Below, in pieces: positions 8,594 to 16,666 of a DNA stretch of 64,000 bases. Positions within the stretch are counted from its first letter, which is position 1. Every line of letters starts with the position of its first letter. Position numbers and translations under genes: made by a program. The DNA comes from Actinoplanes oblitus. Its GTDB lineage: Bacteria; Actinomycetota; Actinomycetes; Mycobacteriales; Micromonosporaceae. The stretch is taken from NCBI RefSeq assembly GCF_030252345.1, contig NZ_CP126980.1, positions 3,921,501 through 3,985,500 of the forward strand, read 5' to 3'. A model generated the notes under the pieces. That model was not told the origin of the DNA and did no database searches. It worked only from the letters and a program-made list of their open reading frames with translations.

Positions 8594-9342
8594 GCCGGTG
8601 CCCCGGCGGCGATCTGGGCGGCCAGGTGGCCGGCGCCGTAGCCGTTGTCGATGTTGACGACGGCCACCCCGGGGGCGCAGGCGTTCAGCATGGACAGCAG
8701 GGGAGCGAGCCCGCCGAAGGCGGCACCGTAGCCCACCGAGGTGGGCAGGGCGACGACCGGCGCCGCGATCAGACCGGCGACCACGCTGGGCAGCGCGCCG
8801 TCCATCCCGGCGGCGACCACCACGACCCGGGCGCGCCGCAGCAGGTCCAGATGGCCGAGGATGCGGTGCAGCCCGGCCACGCCGACGTCGGCGATCAGCT
8901 CGGTGCGGCGGCCCAGGAAGCGGGCGGTCAGTTCGGCCTCGCGGGCGACCGGCAGGTCCGAGGTGCCGGCCGCGGCGATCACCACCAACCCGCCGGTGGC
9001 CGGCGGCGGGACCGGTGGCCAGGCGAGCAGGCCGGCGCCGGCGTCGTGCAGGGCGTCCGGCAGCTCGCCGAGGACCGCCGCGGCGTGCTCGGGCGCGGCG
9101 CGGGTGAACAGGGTGATCACATCCGGCCGGGAGCGTACGGTGGCGGCGATGCCGGCGACCTGCGCGGGCGTCTTGCCGGCGCAGAACACCGCCTCCGGAT
9201 ATCCGCGGCGGGCGGCCCGCTCCAGATCGAGGTCGGCGTAGGGGAGGGGATCGGTCACCGGCGGGTTCGGCTCAGCCACGTGCGGGTCCGGCTTGTTCAC
9301 GCGCGGGCTCGGTTCGGTCACGGACGGGCTCGGATCAGTCAC
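8590..9342 (-). CDS. larB: Nickel-pincer cofactor biosynthesis protein LarB
   Basis: About 250 aa, with the PurE-like fold of LarB: ARRGYPEAVFCAGKTPAQV, then GTSDLPVAREAELTARFLG, VVAAGMDGALPSVVAGL and TSVGYGAAFGG. LarB carboxylates nicotinic acid adenine dinucleotide and releases AMP, giving the first pincer intermediate, which LarE then sulfurates. The frame stays open upstream, antisense to nothing but inside larE, so I place the start at GTG 9342, which overlaps the larE stop by 8 nt. This gives the protein an unusual N-terminal leader of four to five heptapeptides (V-x-x-P-x-P-x) before the conserved domain. An internal GTG after the repeat could instead be the true start. Confidence 0.88.
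   Translation of the reverse strand: MTDPSPSVTEPSPRVNKPDPHVAEPNPPVTDPLPYADLDLERAARRGYPEAVFCAGKTPAQVAGIAATVRSRPDVITLFTRAAPEHAAAVLGELPDALHDAGAGLLAWPPVPPPATGGLVVIAAAGTSDLPVAREAELTARFLGRRTELIADVGVAGLHRILGHLDLLRRARVVVVAAGMDGALPSVVAGLIAAPVVALPTSVGYGAAFGGLAPLLSMLNACAPGVAVVNIDNGYGAGHLAAQIAAGAPA
9241..9342 (-). repeat. 21-nt tandem repeat encoding a proline heptapeptide at the LarB N-terminus
   Basis: About four and a half 21-nt units read in frame as VTDPSPS, VTEPSPR, VNKPDPH, VAEPNPP and VTDPLP. Every unit begins with GTG, so several possible start codons are stacked. It sits exactly at the larE/larB junction. Confidence 0.75.
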
Positions 9343-10174
9343 GTGTGGCCTCGACCAGCGGTCCGGTGAACGCGCCGGACTGGATGCCCGCCGCGTCGAA
9401 CGCGGCGAACCGGAAACCGGCCGCCAGCATCGCGGCGTGCACCGCCTCCCGGGTGGGTGAGCTGACCGCCCGCGGCAGGTCCTCCGGCGGCAGCTCGATC
9501 CGGGCGACCTCGCCGTGGTGCCGCACCCGCAGCTCGGCGAAACCCAGCCCGCGCAGCGCCGCCTCGGCCCGCTCGACCTGGGCCAGCCGATGCGGCGTGA
9601 CCTCGATGAAGTGCGGGATCCGGGAGGCCAGGCAGGGCGCGGCCGGCTTGTCGGCACTGGGCAGGCCGCACGCCCGGGCGAGCCGGCGCACCTCGGCCTT
9701 GTCCAGCCCGAGATCCACCAGCGGCCGCAGCACCCGGTGCTCGGTCGCCGCCCGGGCCCCCGGCCGGTCGAGGCGGCGGGCGTCGTCGGCGTTCTCCCCG
9801 TACGCCACGGCGGTCACCCGATGAACCGCCAGCACCTCGTCGCCGATCCGGGTGAACAGCTCGTCCTTGCAGTGGTAACACCGATCCGGGCCGTTGCGCC
9901 GGTAGTCCGGCCGCTCGCCCTCCGCGGTGACCACCTCGACCACCGGCACCCCGATGTGCCGGGCCACCTGGTGCGCGGCCGCACGCTCGTCCGCCGGCAG
10001 GCTCGCCGAGACGCCGAGCACGGCGAGCACCCGGTCCGCGCCCAGCGCCCGCGCCGCGAGGGCGAGCAGCAGCGAGGAGTCGACGCCGCCGGAGAACGCC
10101 ACGGCGAGGCGATCGATTCCGGTCAGCAGCCCGCCGAGCTCGGTCACCACCTCGTCGACTGTCTTGCCGCTCAT
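9335..10174 (-). CDS. larE: ATP-dependent sacrificial sulfur transferase LarE
   Basis: A 279-aa PP-loop protein. SGGVDSS at residues 28-34 binds the pyrophosphate of ATP, C99/C102 lie in RCYHCKDELF, and Cys181 lies in APCLASR, the position of the sacrificial cysteine (Cys176 in L. plantarum LarE) that donates sulfur and becomes dehydroalanine. LarE sulfurates both carboxylates of the LarB product. ATG at 10174 gives the expected full length. The stop overlaps the larB start. A 150-bp repeat-bearing spacer separates it from larA, so larE-larB-larC may have their own promoter. Confidence 0.93.
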   Translation of the reverse strand: MSGKTVDEVVTELGGLLTGIDRLAVAFSGGVDSSLLLALAARALGADRVLAVLGVSASLPADERAAAHQVARHIGVPVVEVVTAEGERPDYRRNGPDRCYHCKDELFTRIGDEVLAVHRVTAVAYGENADDARRLDRPGARAATEHRVLRPLVDLGLDKAEVRRLARACGLPSADKPAAPCLASRIPHFIEVTPHRLAQVERAEAALRGLGFAELRVRHHGEVARIELPPEDLPRAVSSPTREAVHAAMLAAGFRFAAFDAAGIQSGAFTGPLVEATRD

Positions 10175-10230
10175 CGTGTTCCCTCCGTCCGCGGGTTACA
10201 GCTCACCGCAGGGCACCGGCGGTGGCAAGC

Positions 10231-10322
10231 GGTTGCCGCGCTGATCACGTCCCGGCCGTCCAGCGCCGCGCCGATCACAGCCCGGCCGTCCAGCGCCGCG
10301 CTGATCACGTCCCGGCCGTCCA
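10231..10322. repeat. Three 30-bp tandem repeats between larA and larE
   Basis: Units start at 10231, 10261 and 10291. Each is GCCGCGC(T/C)GATCAC(G/A)(T/G)CCCGGCCGTCCA-like; units 1 and 3 are nearly identical. The array ends 3 bp from the larA stop and has no obvious stem-loop per unit beyond a GGCCG core. It could be a leader element for larE or a neutral expansion. Confidence 0.8.
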
Positions 10323-10325
10323 CTG

Positions 10326-11555
10326 TCAGCGCAGGCGGAACAGGACCTCGCCGGCCTGCGGGAGCACGAAGGTGCCCGGATCGGCGGCCAGCGCGTCCAG
10401 GTCGACCGCCGCCGGATCCAGGTAGCCGAGGTTCGCGGCCCGGACCACGTCCTCCGGGATGCCGGTGGCCAGGGTGACAGTGACCCGCGGCCGCTCGCCC
10501 TCGATCGGATCCCAGGTCCCGGCCCCGCGCAGGTGGGTGGAGTGGGCGAGCACTCCCCAGTGTTCGTCCTTGAACAGGTCCCACTGCTTCACGAAGTAGT
10601 CCCGGCAGTGGTAGCCGATCCGTTCGATCTCCGGGTGCATCGCCGCGATCCGGGTGATGTGCGGCGCGTAGATGATCACCTCACCACCGTCGGCGACGAT
10701 CGGCTCGACCTTGTAGAACCCCTTCGCCCCGGTCCACATGTCCTCGTACTTGGCCGGGATGATCGACACCACCCGGGCGACCGGCGCCTCCAGGTACCGC
10801 ACGTGCGTCACGGCGGAGACGTCCGCGCACGCCGCCCATGCCGCCTCCGGCTCCCCGAACGACATCGCGTGCAGCGCGCCGGTCCCGGACTCGACCACCA
10901 GGCAGAGGGCGAGCCGCCGGGCCGGGATCATCGCCGCCGCCTCGTCGATCAGCGCGCGCACCGGCGTGATGCCCCGCGTCCCGATGATCTCGGCGCTGCT
11001 GATCAGCGCGCCCAGCCAGTGGGAGAAGTCGATGATCTCCTGGCCGGCGATGCCGGGGAAGAAGTACTTGTTGCCGCCGGAGAAGCCGACCACCTCGTGC
11101 GGGAAGACCGGCCCGATCACCAGGCAGACGTCGTGCTCGACGACCGCCCGGTTGAGGGTCACGTCGATCGACTCCGCCATCCGCCCCTCGGACAGCTCCG
11201 CCACCCGCGAGGCGCCGATCCGCCCGAGCGAGACGAGGCGTTCCGGCAGCCACCACTCGTGGTTGCGGATCTCGAACCCCGGGTACGGCCCGCCCAGGTG
11301 CCCGGCCAGCTGGGCGTCCGACATCGGGGCGTGCGTGCCGAGCGCGATCAGCACGGTCACCGCGGCGGCCCGTCCGTGCAGCGCCTCGTGCACCGCCCCG
11401 AGCAGCAGGGGAAGCGGGCAGCTGCGGGTCGCGTCCGGCACGATCACGCACACCCGGCGTCCGTCGAGGTCCTCGGCGGCGAGCCGGCCCAGGACGAACG
11501 CGCGGATGTCGGCGGCATCGAGAACGTGCCCGGCGGCACCGATCAGGTCAGTCAT
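10326..11555 (-). CDS. larA: Nickel-dependent lactate racemase-family enzyme LarA
   Basis: A 409-aa LarA-family (DUF2088) protein. The residues that hold the nickel-pincer cofactor are all visible: the His of GTHAPMSD, the His and Lys of FPHEVVGFSGGNKYFFPG (the Lys forms the covalent thioamide in LarA) and the His of IDFSHWLGAL. Family members racemise or epimerise 2-hydroxyacids, and the substrate cannot be read from sequence. ATG at 11555 is chosen over an upstream ATG at 11591 because homology begins there. It is the first gene of the lar set and the only cofactor-using enzyme present. Confidence 0.9.
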   Translation of the reverse strand: MTDLIGAAGHVLDAADIRAFVLGRLAAEDLDGRRVCVIVPDATRSCPLPLLLGAVHEALHGRAAAVTVLIALGTHAPMSDAQLAGHLGGPYPGFEIRNHEWWLPERLVSLGRIGASRVAELSEGRMAESIDVTLNRAVVEHDVCLVIGPVFPHEVVGFSGGNKYFFPGIAGQEIIDFSHWLGALISSAEIIGTRGITPVRALIDEAAAMIPARRLALCLVVESGTGALHAMSFGEPEAAWAACADVSAVTHVRYLEAPVARVVSIIPAKYEDMWTGAKGFYKVEPIVADGGEVIIYAPHITRIAAMHPEIERIGYHCRDYFVKQWDLFKDEHWGVLAHSTHLRGAGTWDPIEGERPRVTVTLATGIPEDVVRAANLGYLDPAAVDLDALAADPGTFVLPQAGEVLFRLR

Positions 11556-11633
11556 ACCGGCACACTGCGCCACCGGCCCGCCCGCCGGCAACCGGTGCGT
11601 ACGGCGTCCCGGGAGACGCCGTACGAGAACCGG

Positions 11634-12083
11634 TCAGGCCCGGCGGCCCCGGACCACCAGGATGGTGCCGGCGACGGCGAGCGCGCCCGCCACCGCGAGG
11701 TCGACCGGGGGCAGTGCGCGGCGCACCCGCGGCCGGTTGCTCACGTCGGCGAGCTTGTCGCCCGCTGTGCTCTTGGCCTCGGCGAGCTTGTCACCGGCCG
11801 TGGTCTTGGCCACCGCGAGCTTGTCGCCGGCTGTGGTCTTGGCCTCGGCGAGCTTGTCGCCCGCCGTGCTCTTGACCTCGGCCAGCTTGTCGCCGGCCGT
11901 GCTCGCGGCCTGGGCCACCCGCTCCTTGGCGGTTTCCACCTCCTCGCGGACGCGGCGCTGCGCCCGGCCCTTCACGTCGGTCTTGGCCGCCAGCGCCTCG
12001 ACCGTCTCGCCGAGCTCCGCGCGGGTCTGCTCGATCTCCGAACGAAGCTGGTCCGGGTCGGGGGAAGGGTTCGTCTCAGTCAT
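11634..12083 (-). CDS. DUF3618 family membrane-tethered protein with 11-residue repeats
   Basis: A 149-aa protein. Residues 9-35 (DPDQLRSEIEQTRAELGETVEAL) are the classic DUF3618 helix. Residues 61-115 are five 11-residue units (S/T-TAGDKLA-x-x-K) expected to form a long amphipathic helix like LEA or apolipoprotein repeats. A single transmembrane helix follows near 127-145, with an RGRR end. The ATG overlaps the stop of the holin-like gene (ATGA), so the two are translated together. DUF3618 and Act_Holin-like genes commonly pair in actinobacteria, and their job in the envelope is not established. Confidence 0.85.
   Translation of the reverse strand: MTETNPSPDPDQLRSEIEQTRAELGETVEALAAKTDVKGRAQRRVREEVETAKERVAQAASTAGDKLAEVKSTAGDKLAEAKTTAGDKLAVAKTTAGDKLAEAKSTAGDKLADVSNRPRVRRALPPVDLAVAGALAVAGTILVVRGRRA
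11739..11903 (-). repeat. 33-nt tandem repeat, five copies, in the DUF3618 gene
   Basis: Five in-frame 33-nt units encode the 11-residue helical repeat. Third-position differences between units show they are diverged but still regular, so copy-number change by slippage is likely. Confidence 0.85.
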
Positions 12084-12511
12084 ACGTGCCGTCCTCGTTG
12101 CGCTGCGGTCTTGATGGTCTGCACGTCGGCCTCCACGCCGGCGATCGCGTCGGAGGGCACCGGCGGGGTCGCTGCCGCGAGCTTCTTCTTGCCGAGCAAC
12201 GCGGCGACGCCGGCCGCGGCGAACACGACGACCATGACGACCAGCAGGGCCAGCCACAGCGGCCAGGCCAGGTTGAGCAGGACCACGGCCAGGGCGAGCA
12301 GCAGGCCCAGCCCGTACAGGCCGAGGACCGCGGCGCCGCCGAACAGCCCGCCGCCGACACCGGCGCGCTTGCCCTTCTCGGTCAGCTCCAGTTTGGCCAG
12401 GGTCAGTTCGTCGCGCACCAGCGTGGAGATCTGGGCGGCCGCCTGACTGACCAGGTCCGCTGTCGACGCGGAATCCGCCGGGCGGGGTTGGGGGGTTTGA
12501 TTCGCCGTCAC
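12080..12511 (-). CDS. Phage-holin-family (Act_Holin/DUF1469-like) membrane protein
   Basis: A 143-aa protein with a helical N-terminus DLVSQAAAQISTLVRDELTLAKLELTEKGKRAG, then two hydrophobic segments (about 58-85 and 87-108), then LLGKKK and an acidic tail. This is the pattern of the actinobacterial phage-holin-superfamily III / DUF1469 proteins, chromosomal membrane proteins of unknown role despite the name. The start is GTG 12511, set by an ideal Shine-Dalgarno 6 nt upstream; an in-frame GTG at 12520 lies inside that Shine-Dalgarno. It is coupled to the DUF3618 gene downstream. Confidence 0.85.
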   Translation of the reverse strand: MTANQTPQPRPADSASTADLVSQAAAQISTLVRDELTLAKLELTEKGKRAGVGGGLFGGAAVLGLYGLGLLLALAVVLLNLAWPLWLALLVVMVVVFAAAGVAALLGKKKLAAATPPVPSDAIAGVEADVQTIKTAAQRGRHV

Positions 12512-12517
12512 GGGGTG

Positions 12518-12526
12518 CACCTCCTT
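12518..12526 (-). promoter_or_regulatory. Strong ribosome binding site that fixes the holin-like start
   Basis: AAGGAGGTG on the minus strand, complementary to the 16S 3' end over most of its length, ends 6 nt before GTG 12511. It is the strongest RBS in the window and rules out the longer start at 12520. Confidence 0.8.
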
Positions 12527-12764
12527 ACCTTGTTCCCTCGGTGGTGCCCCCGGCCCGCGTTCGCGAAACAGCGGAGTTGGGTCGACACCCCGACAGGCAC
12601 CTCCGATGATGACCTTCGGTCCTGGTATGACTACTCAGAGTTGCGTCGATTTGCATGGCGTTTCGGGTGTGCGGGAACATGCGGCGAGTGGCCGACGAGG
12701 GCCGCGTCGCGTCGTTCGTGGACGGCGCGGTTCATCTCCGTATCGGTGATCCGAGAGCGAGGCG

Positions 12765-13202
12765 GTGACGTGCTCGATGAGTACCTTGACGGCTCACTTC
12801 GACTTGCCACTGGACAGTACGGCGCCCGGCTGGGCGCGCAGCGCGGTGACAGCGGTGCTCGGCGGGTGGGGGCTGCGCGACCGCGCGTGGCTGGACGACG
12901 TGGCGGCGGTGGTCAGCGAGCTGGTCACCAACGCCGTCCGGCACGGCGGCGGTGCGGTGGTCGTCGACGTGGAGGCCTACGGGGGGCAAGTGATCGTCTC
13001 GGTGGCTGACGGGTCCTCCGTGGTACCGCGGCCACGCCGGCCGGACGGCACCGGAGGGCTGGGCCTGCGGATCATCGACGCGCTGACCGCGCGGTGGTTC
13101 GTGGAGTCGTACGAGGGTGGCAAGCGAGTGCGCGCCGAGATGCCGTTGTTTCCCGGCCGTGGGGTGTCCGCGACCGGTACGAGCAGAGTGGAGCCGGCAT
13201 GA
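12765..13202 (+). CDS. ATP-binding anti-sigma-type kinase (RsbW/SpoIIAB-like HATPase)
   Basis: A 145-aa protein with a single GHKL ATPase domain: N-box VVSELVTNAVRHGG near 48-61 and G-boxes VADGS and GTGGLGLRIIDALT. This is the form of actinobacterial anti-sigma factors that phosphorylate a STAS partner. It overlaps the STAS gene by 4 nt (ATGA), so the pair is a complete partner-switching module, though the sigma factor is not nearby. GTG 12765 is used; ATG 12777 is also possible, since the only RBS-like sequence (GAGGCG) sits very close to the GTG. The 250 bp before it hold no gene. Confidence 0.85.
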   Translation: MTCSMSTLTAHFDLPLDSTAPGWARSAVTAVLGGWGLRDRAWLDDVAAVVSELVTNAVRHGGGAVVVDVEAYGGQVIVSVADGSSVVPRPRRPDGTGGLGLRIIDALTARWFVESYEGGKRVRAEMPLFPGRGVSATGTSRVEPA

Positions 13203-13516
13203 GAATCGTGTGTCACGACGGCCCCGAGGTCACCCGTCTCGTGCTGACCGGGGACCTGGACATGGCGACCACCGAGGACCTGGACGAGCACGTCGCCGAC
13301 GTCCTGGACGGCACCCGCCCGCGCCTGCTGGTCGTGGACGTGGCAGGGCTCAGCTTCTGCGACTCCTCCGGGATCCACGCGCTGCTGAGCGCCCAGGAGA
13401 GCGCCCAGCGCCGAGGCGTGTCGTTCGTGGTCTCCAACCCGGTCGGGATCCTGCGCCGGGCCCTGCGGGTCACCGGCCTGTGGGAGGTGCTGACCACGCC
13501 GAGCACGGTCCCGTGA
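13199..13516 (+). CDS. STAS-domain anti-sigma factor antagonist
   Basis: A 105-aa stand-alone STAS protein with LVLTGDLDMATTEDL and the phosphorylation loop FCDSSGIHALL, where Ser56/Ser57 is the expected target of the kinase encoded just upstream. The unphosphorylated form would bind the anti-sigma kinase and free a sigma factor. ATG 13199 has GGAG 7 nt upstream and overlaps the previous stop. An in-frame upstream extension exists but lies inside the kinase gene. Confidence 0.9.
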   Translation: MRIVCHDGPEVTRLVLTGDLDMATTEDLDEHVADVLDGTRPRLLVVDVAGLSFCDSSGIHALLSAQESAQRRGVSFVVSNPVGILRRALRVTGLWEVLTTPSTVP

Positions 13517-13962
13517 CCGGCGTGCCGGCCCCGAGGCGGAGGCCGGCCGGTAGCCGCACCGGCGCCGCCGCCGGGATGCCCTCAGGCACACCGGAGACGG
13601 CAGCCGGCTCACCCTCGGACGGCGGCCGATGTCGTAGCCGGCCGAGTTACCGCCCCTCGTCCGACCAGGCGCACACCCGTGCCGCTTTCGCGTACCGCTG
13701 AGGCCGCCGCGAACTGCTGCAGCGGACCAGCGGACGGATCGATCGGACGTTCAGGGCGAGGCATGCTCAGCGATTTCCGTTCGGTGGGGCCGGACGAGAA
13801 CTGAGGGCGAACCGCATATATGTGTGCGAGGTCCGAGACACCGACCTCGGGCGGTGGTCCCGAGGACGACGACCGTCGACGCGACGAGTCCGGCAGCCTC
13901 CGCGACGGGCGGGCGAGCGGTGCACGCCGGCGACGGCTCACGCTCAGCCGCCCCGAGCAGCG
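13517..13962. other. Intergenic region without a supportable gene
   Basis: 446 bp between a plus-strand gene and the 3' end of a minus-strand gene. Open frames exist on both strands, but they are Arg/Ser/Pro-rich, lack an RBS and resemble nothing I know. Some AT-richer DNA near 13790-13830 (ATATATGTGTGCG) could hold a promoter. Confidence 0.5.
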
Positions 13963-14697
13963 CTATCTGGAGTCCCGCGCCGCCCGGCTCCGGAACAGAT
14001 AGTTGTTGGTGTGGGCGCAGACCCGCTCGGCCGGCGTCCAGCCCCGCTGCCAGGTGTACATCGTGTAGCCGCGCGCCGCGAGCCACTCGACCACGTCGCC
14101 GGGGGAGTAGGCGTACCGTTCGGTGTGCCGGGCCTCGATCTCGATGAACATCGCCGGCCGGAACCGTTCCAGTGTCGCCGTCGCGCCGTGCAGCACGTGC
14201 AGCTCGCCGCCCTCGACATCGATCTTCACGAAGTCCAGCCGGTCCAGCCGCTCCCGCGCGACGAGCTCGTCGACGGTGCTGACCTCGACGAGCACGTCCT
14301 CGTGCCGGTCGAACTCCGCGTTGGAACCCAAGCCCCGGCTCTGCCAGTCGAGGAAGGACCGGCTGGTCGCCGGCCCGCCCGCGGTGTAGGGCACCCGCAT
14401 CGCCGCCCGCCCCGGCCGCGCGCCGAGGGCTACCGCGTGGTGCCGGACGTTGCCGCGCCGCCGCGCGCCCAGCACCCGTGACCAGAACGGGTGCCCGAAG
14501 CTGAGCGGTTCCACGCTGTGCACCAGGCCGGTCGGGCCGACCAGGTCGGACAGCGTCCGGCTGTAGAGGCCGGCGGCCGATCCGACGTCCAGGCACACGT
14601 CGCCGGGCCGCACCAGCCCGCCGATCGTGTGCAGCTCGTTGTCCAGGTACCGGGTGTGCCGCGACAGGGTGCTCGCGACTGCGTTGAGGATGGTCAC
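13963..14697 (-). CDS. FkbM family methyltransferase
   Basis: A 244-aa SAM-dependent methyltransferase. Motif I is LDVGSAAGLYS near 36-46, and the FkbM signature KIDVEGGELHVLHGA is near 158. Members O-methylate sugars or secondary metabolites. There are no biosynthetic neighbours, so the substrate is open. GTG 14697 is preceded at 7 nt by the -10-like TACCTT (14705-14710, minus strand), which suggests a leaderless transcript. It is followed by 440 bp without genes. Confidence 0.85.
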   Translation of the reverse strand: MTILNAVASTLSRHTRYLDNELHTIGGLVRPGDVCLDVGSAAGLYSRTLSDLVGPTGLVHSVEPLSFGHPFWSRVLGARRRGNVRHHAVALGARPGRAAMRVPYTAGGPATSRSFLDWQSRGLGSNAEFDRHEDVLVEVSTVDELVARERLDRLDFVKIDVEGGELHVLHGATATLERFRPAMFIEIEARHTERYAYSPGDVVEWLAARGYTMYTWQRGWTPAERVCAHTNNYLFRSRAARDSR

Positions 14698-14745
14698 GGC
14701 GGAAAAGGTAGGCGGTGGCCGGGGCTCGCGAATCGGCCCGCGGGA

Positions 14746-15405
14746 TTACGCCCCCGGGCTGACCAACCCCATCTCGTACGCGATGATCACCAGCTGAACG
14801 CGGTCGCGCGCGTCGAGTTTGGTGAACAGCCGGGCCAGGTGCGCCTTCGCCGTCGCCGGGCTGATGTGCAGCTCGGTGGCGATCTCGGTGTTCGACCGGC
14901 CCAGCCCGACCAGGGTCAGCACCTCCCGTTCCCGCTCGGTGATCCCGTCCGACGACCGGTAGGCCGGCGCCGGGACGGCGGGCCGGCCGGCGAACTGCTC
15001 GATCAGGCGCCGGGTCACGCTCGGGGCGATCAGCGCGTCGCCGCCCGCGACCACCCGCACGGCGTTCAGGATGTCGTCCAGCGCCATGTCCTTGACCAGG
15101 AAACCGCTGGCCCCGGCACGCAGCGCGGCGTACACGTACTCGTCGTCGTCGAACGTGGTCAGCATCAGCACCTTCGCCGGCTCGGGCGCGGACAGGATGT
15201 GCCGGGTGGCCTCGATCCCGTCCATGACCGGCATCCGGATGTCCATCACCACCACGTCCGGCCGGTGCTCGCGGGCCAGCCGGACCGCCTCGGCGCCGTT
15301 GCCGGCCTCGCCCACCACGGTCAGGTCGTCGGCGTCGTTGATCAGCACCCGCAGCCCGTTACGGATCAGCGGCTGGTCGTCCGCGAGCACCACTCGCACG
15401 CTCAT
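14746..15405 (-). CDS. NarL/FixJ-type response regulator
   Basis: A 219-aa two-domain regulator. The receiver domain has acidic pocket D9/D10, phospho-acceptor D55 (VVMDIRMPVMDG) and Lys in FLVKD near 104. The C-terminal LuxR helix-turn-helix is GITEREREVLTLVGLGRSNTEIATELHIS. ATG 15405 overlaps the kinase stop (ATGA), so it is co-translated with its histidine kinase. Targets are unknown; the neighbouring FkbM and hydrolase genes are candidates only by position. Confidence 0.93.
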   Translation of the reverse strand: MSVRVVLADDQPLIRNGLRVLINDADDLTVVGEAGNGAEAVRLAREHRPDVVVMDIRMPVMDGIEATRHILSAPEPAKVLMLTTFDDDEYVYAALRAGASGFLVKDMALDDILNAVRVVAGGDALIAPSVTRRLIEQFAGRPAVPAPAYRSSDGITEREREVLTLVGLGRSNTEIATELHISPATAKAHLARLFTKLDARDRVQLVIIAYEMGLVSPGA

Positions 15406-16532
15406 GCGCCGGCACCCGGCAGCGGGATGCGGGCGTGCACCCGGAACCCGCCGGACGCGCGCGGACCCGCGCTGAAGTCACCGCCGAGCAGGCTGACCCG
15501 CTCACGCATCCCGGCGATCCCGTACCCGTGGTCGCTGAGGCCGGCGCCACCGCGCCCGCCGTCGGTCACCTCGATCGTCAACTCCTGATCATCCTGCTCG
15601 ATCACCACGTCGCACCGATCGGTGCCCGCGTGCCGGATCACGTTGGTCATCGCCTCCTGGACGATACGGAAGGCGGACAGATCGATGTCCGCCGGCAGCG
15701 ACGCCGGCGTTCCGCTGCGCAGCAGGCCGACCCGCAGACCCGCCTTTTCGGTACGCGCGATCAGGCTCTCCAGGTCGCCCAGGCCGGGTGCCGGTTCCCG
15801 GGCCGCCGGACCGGACTCCACGTCGTTGCGGCGCAGCGTGCCGAGCATCCGGCGCAGCGCCGCGGCGGTGTCCCGGCTGGTCTCCTCGATGGCCGCGAGG
15901 GCGTTGCGCGCCTCGGCCGGCTGGGTGTCGATGACCCGGCGGCCCATCCCGGCCTGCACCGAGATCACCCCGATGCTGTGCGCGATCATGTCGTGCAGCT
16001 CCCGGGCGATCCGCAGCCGCTCCGCCTGCACCGCCCGCACCTCGGCCTCGGCCCGCTGCGCGACGGCGTACTGGCGGCGCTGCCGGACCGAGTTGCCGAT
16101 CAGCCAGGCGGTGACGACCGCGAGCAACTCGACGGTCCAGACGGTGACCAGGCCGGTCGGGTTGTCGACGGCGGCGAGCGCCATCTGCACGGCGACGGTC
16201 ACCAGGGCCGCGGGGATCGACCGCCAGCGCGACGTCGAGGCGGCGACGTTGCCCACCATGATGTCGGCCAGCACCAGCAGCGGGATCAGCATGGCCCGGC
16301 CGGCGAACATGTTGTGCACGGCCGGCACGAAGACCGCCCCGCTGACCAGCACCACGATCAGGGCCGACAGCGCGTGCCGGCGCATCAGCCCCACCGGCAG
16401 GGCCAGCGTCAGGAGCAGCGCGGCGACCCACAGCGCGGTGGCGCCGATCGGCATGAACGCGACCAGCAGCAGGGCGATCGGGAACAGCAGCGCGAGGCTC
16501 CAGCGCGACGGGGCACCCAGGCGTTCGAACAT
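15402..16532 (-). CDS. Membrane sensor histidine kinase (HisKA_3 type)
   Basis: A 376-aa kinase with about five to six hydrophobic segments in residues 12-148, a coiled linker, the HisKA_3 box RIARELHDMIAHSIG with phospho-His180, and a GHKL ATPase domain (FRIVQEAMTNVIRHAG, then VTDGGRGG and GYGIAGMRERV). It phosphorylates the adjacent NarL-type regulator. There is no extracellular sensor loop, so it probably senses the membrane itself. ATG 16532 is preferred to an in-frame upstream start at 16568 because it begins the first hydrophobic region with a basic leader. Confidence 0.92.
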   Translation of the reverse strand: MFERLGAPSRWSLALLFPIALLLVAFMPIGATALWVAALLLTLALPVGLMRRHALSALIVVLVSGAVFVPAVHNMFAGRAMLIPLLVLADIMVGNVAASTSRWRSIPAALVTVAVQMALAAVDNPTGLVTVWTVELLAVVTAWLIGNSVRQRRQYAVAQRAEAEVRAVQAERLRIARELHDMIAHSIGVISVQAGMGRRVIDTQPAEARNALAAIEETSRDTAAALRRMLGTLRRNDVESGPAAREPAPGLGDLESLIARTEKAGLRVGLLRSGTPASLPADIDLSAFRIVQEAMTNVIRHAGTDRCDVVIEQDDQELTIEVTDGGRGGAGLSDHGYGIAGMRERVSLLGGDFSAGPRASGGFRVHARIPLPGAGA

Positions 16533-16666
16533 GGCCGTGATCGTATCGGCGCTGGTCACGGCGTACATCGGCTCGCGGGCGTAAGCCCGTGGGCTACCCG
16601 CCGCGGACCGCGATGTGATCCACCGGCCGATGTGTGTCGATGCCCGCGCCCAGCAGATTGTCGGCC

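Noticed and set aside
10231..10322. 30-bp repeats as a CRISPR array
   Set aside because: There is no unique spacer between units.
11739..11903. 33-nt repeats as a CRISPR array
   Set aside because: Units are adjacent without spacers and are in-frame coding repeats; no cas genes are present.
13609..13941. 110-aa frame in the gap before the FkbM gene
   Set aside because: Arg/Ser/Pro-rich, no RBS, no known motif.
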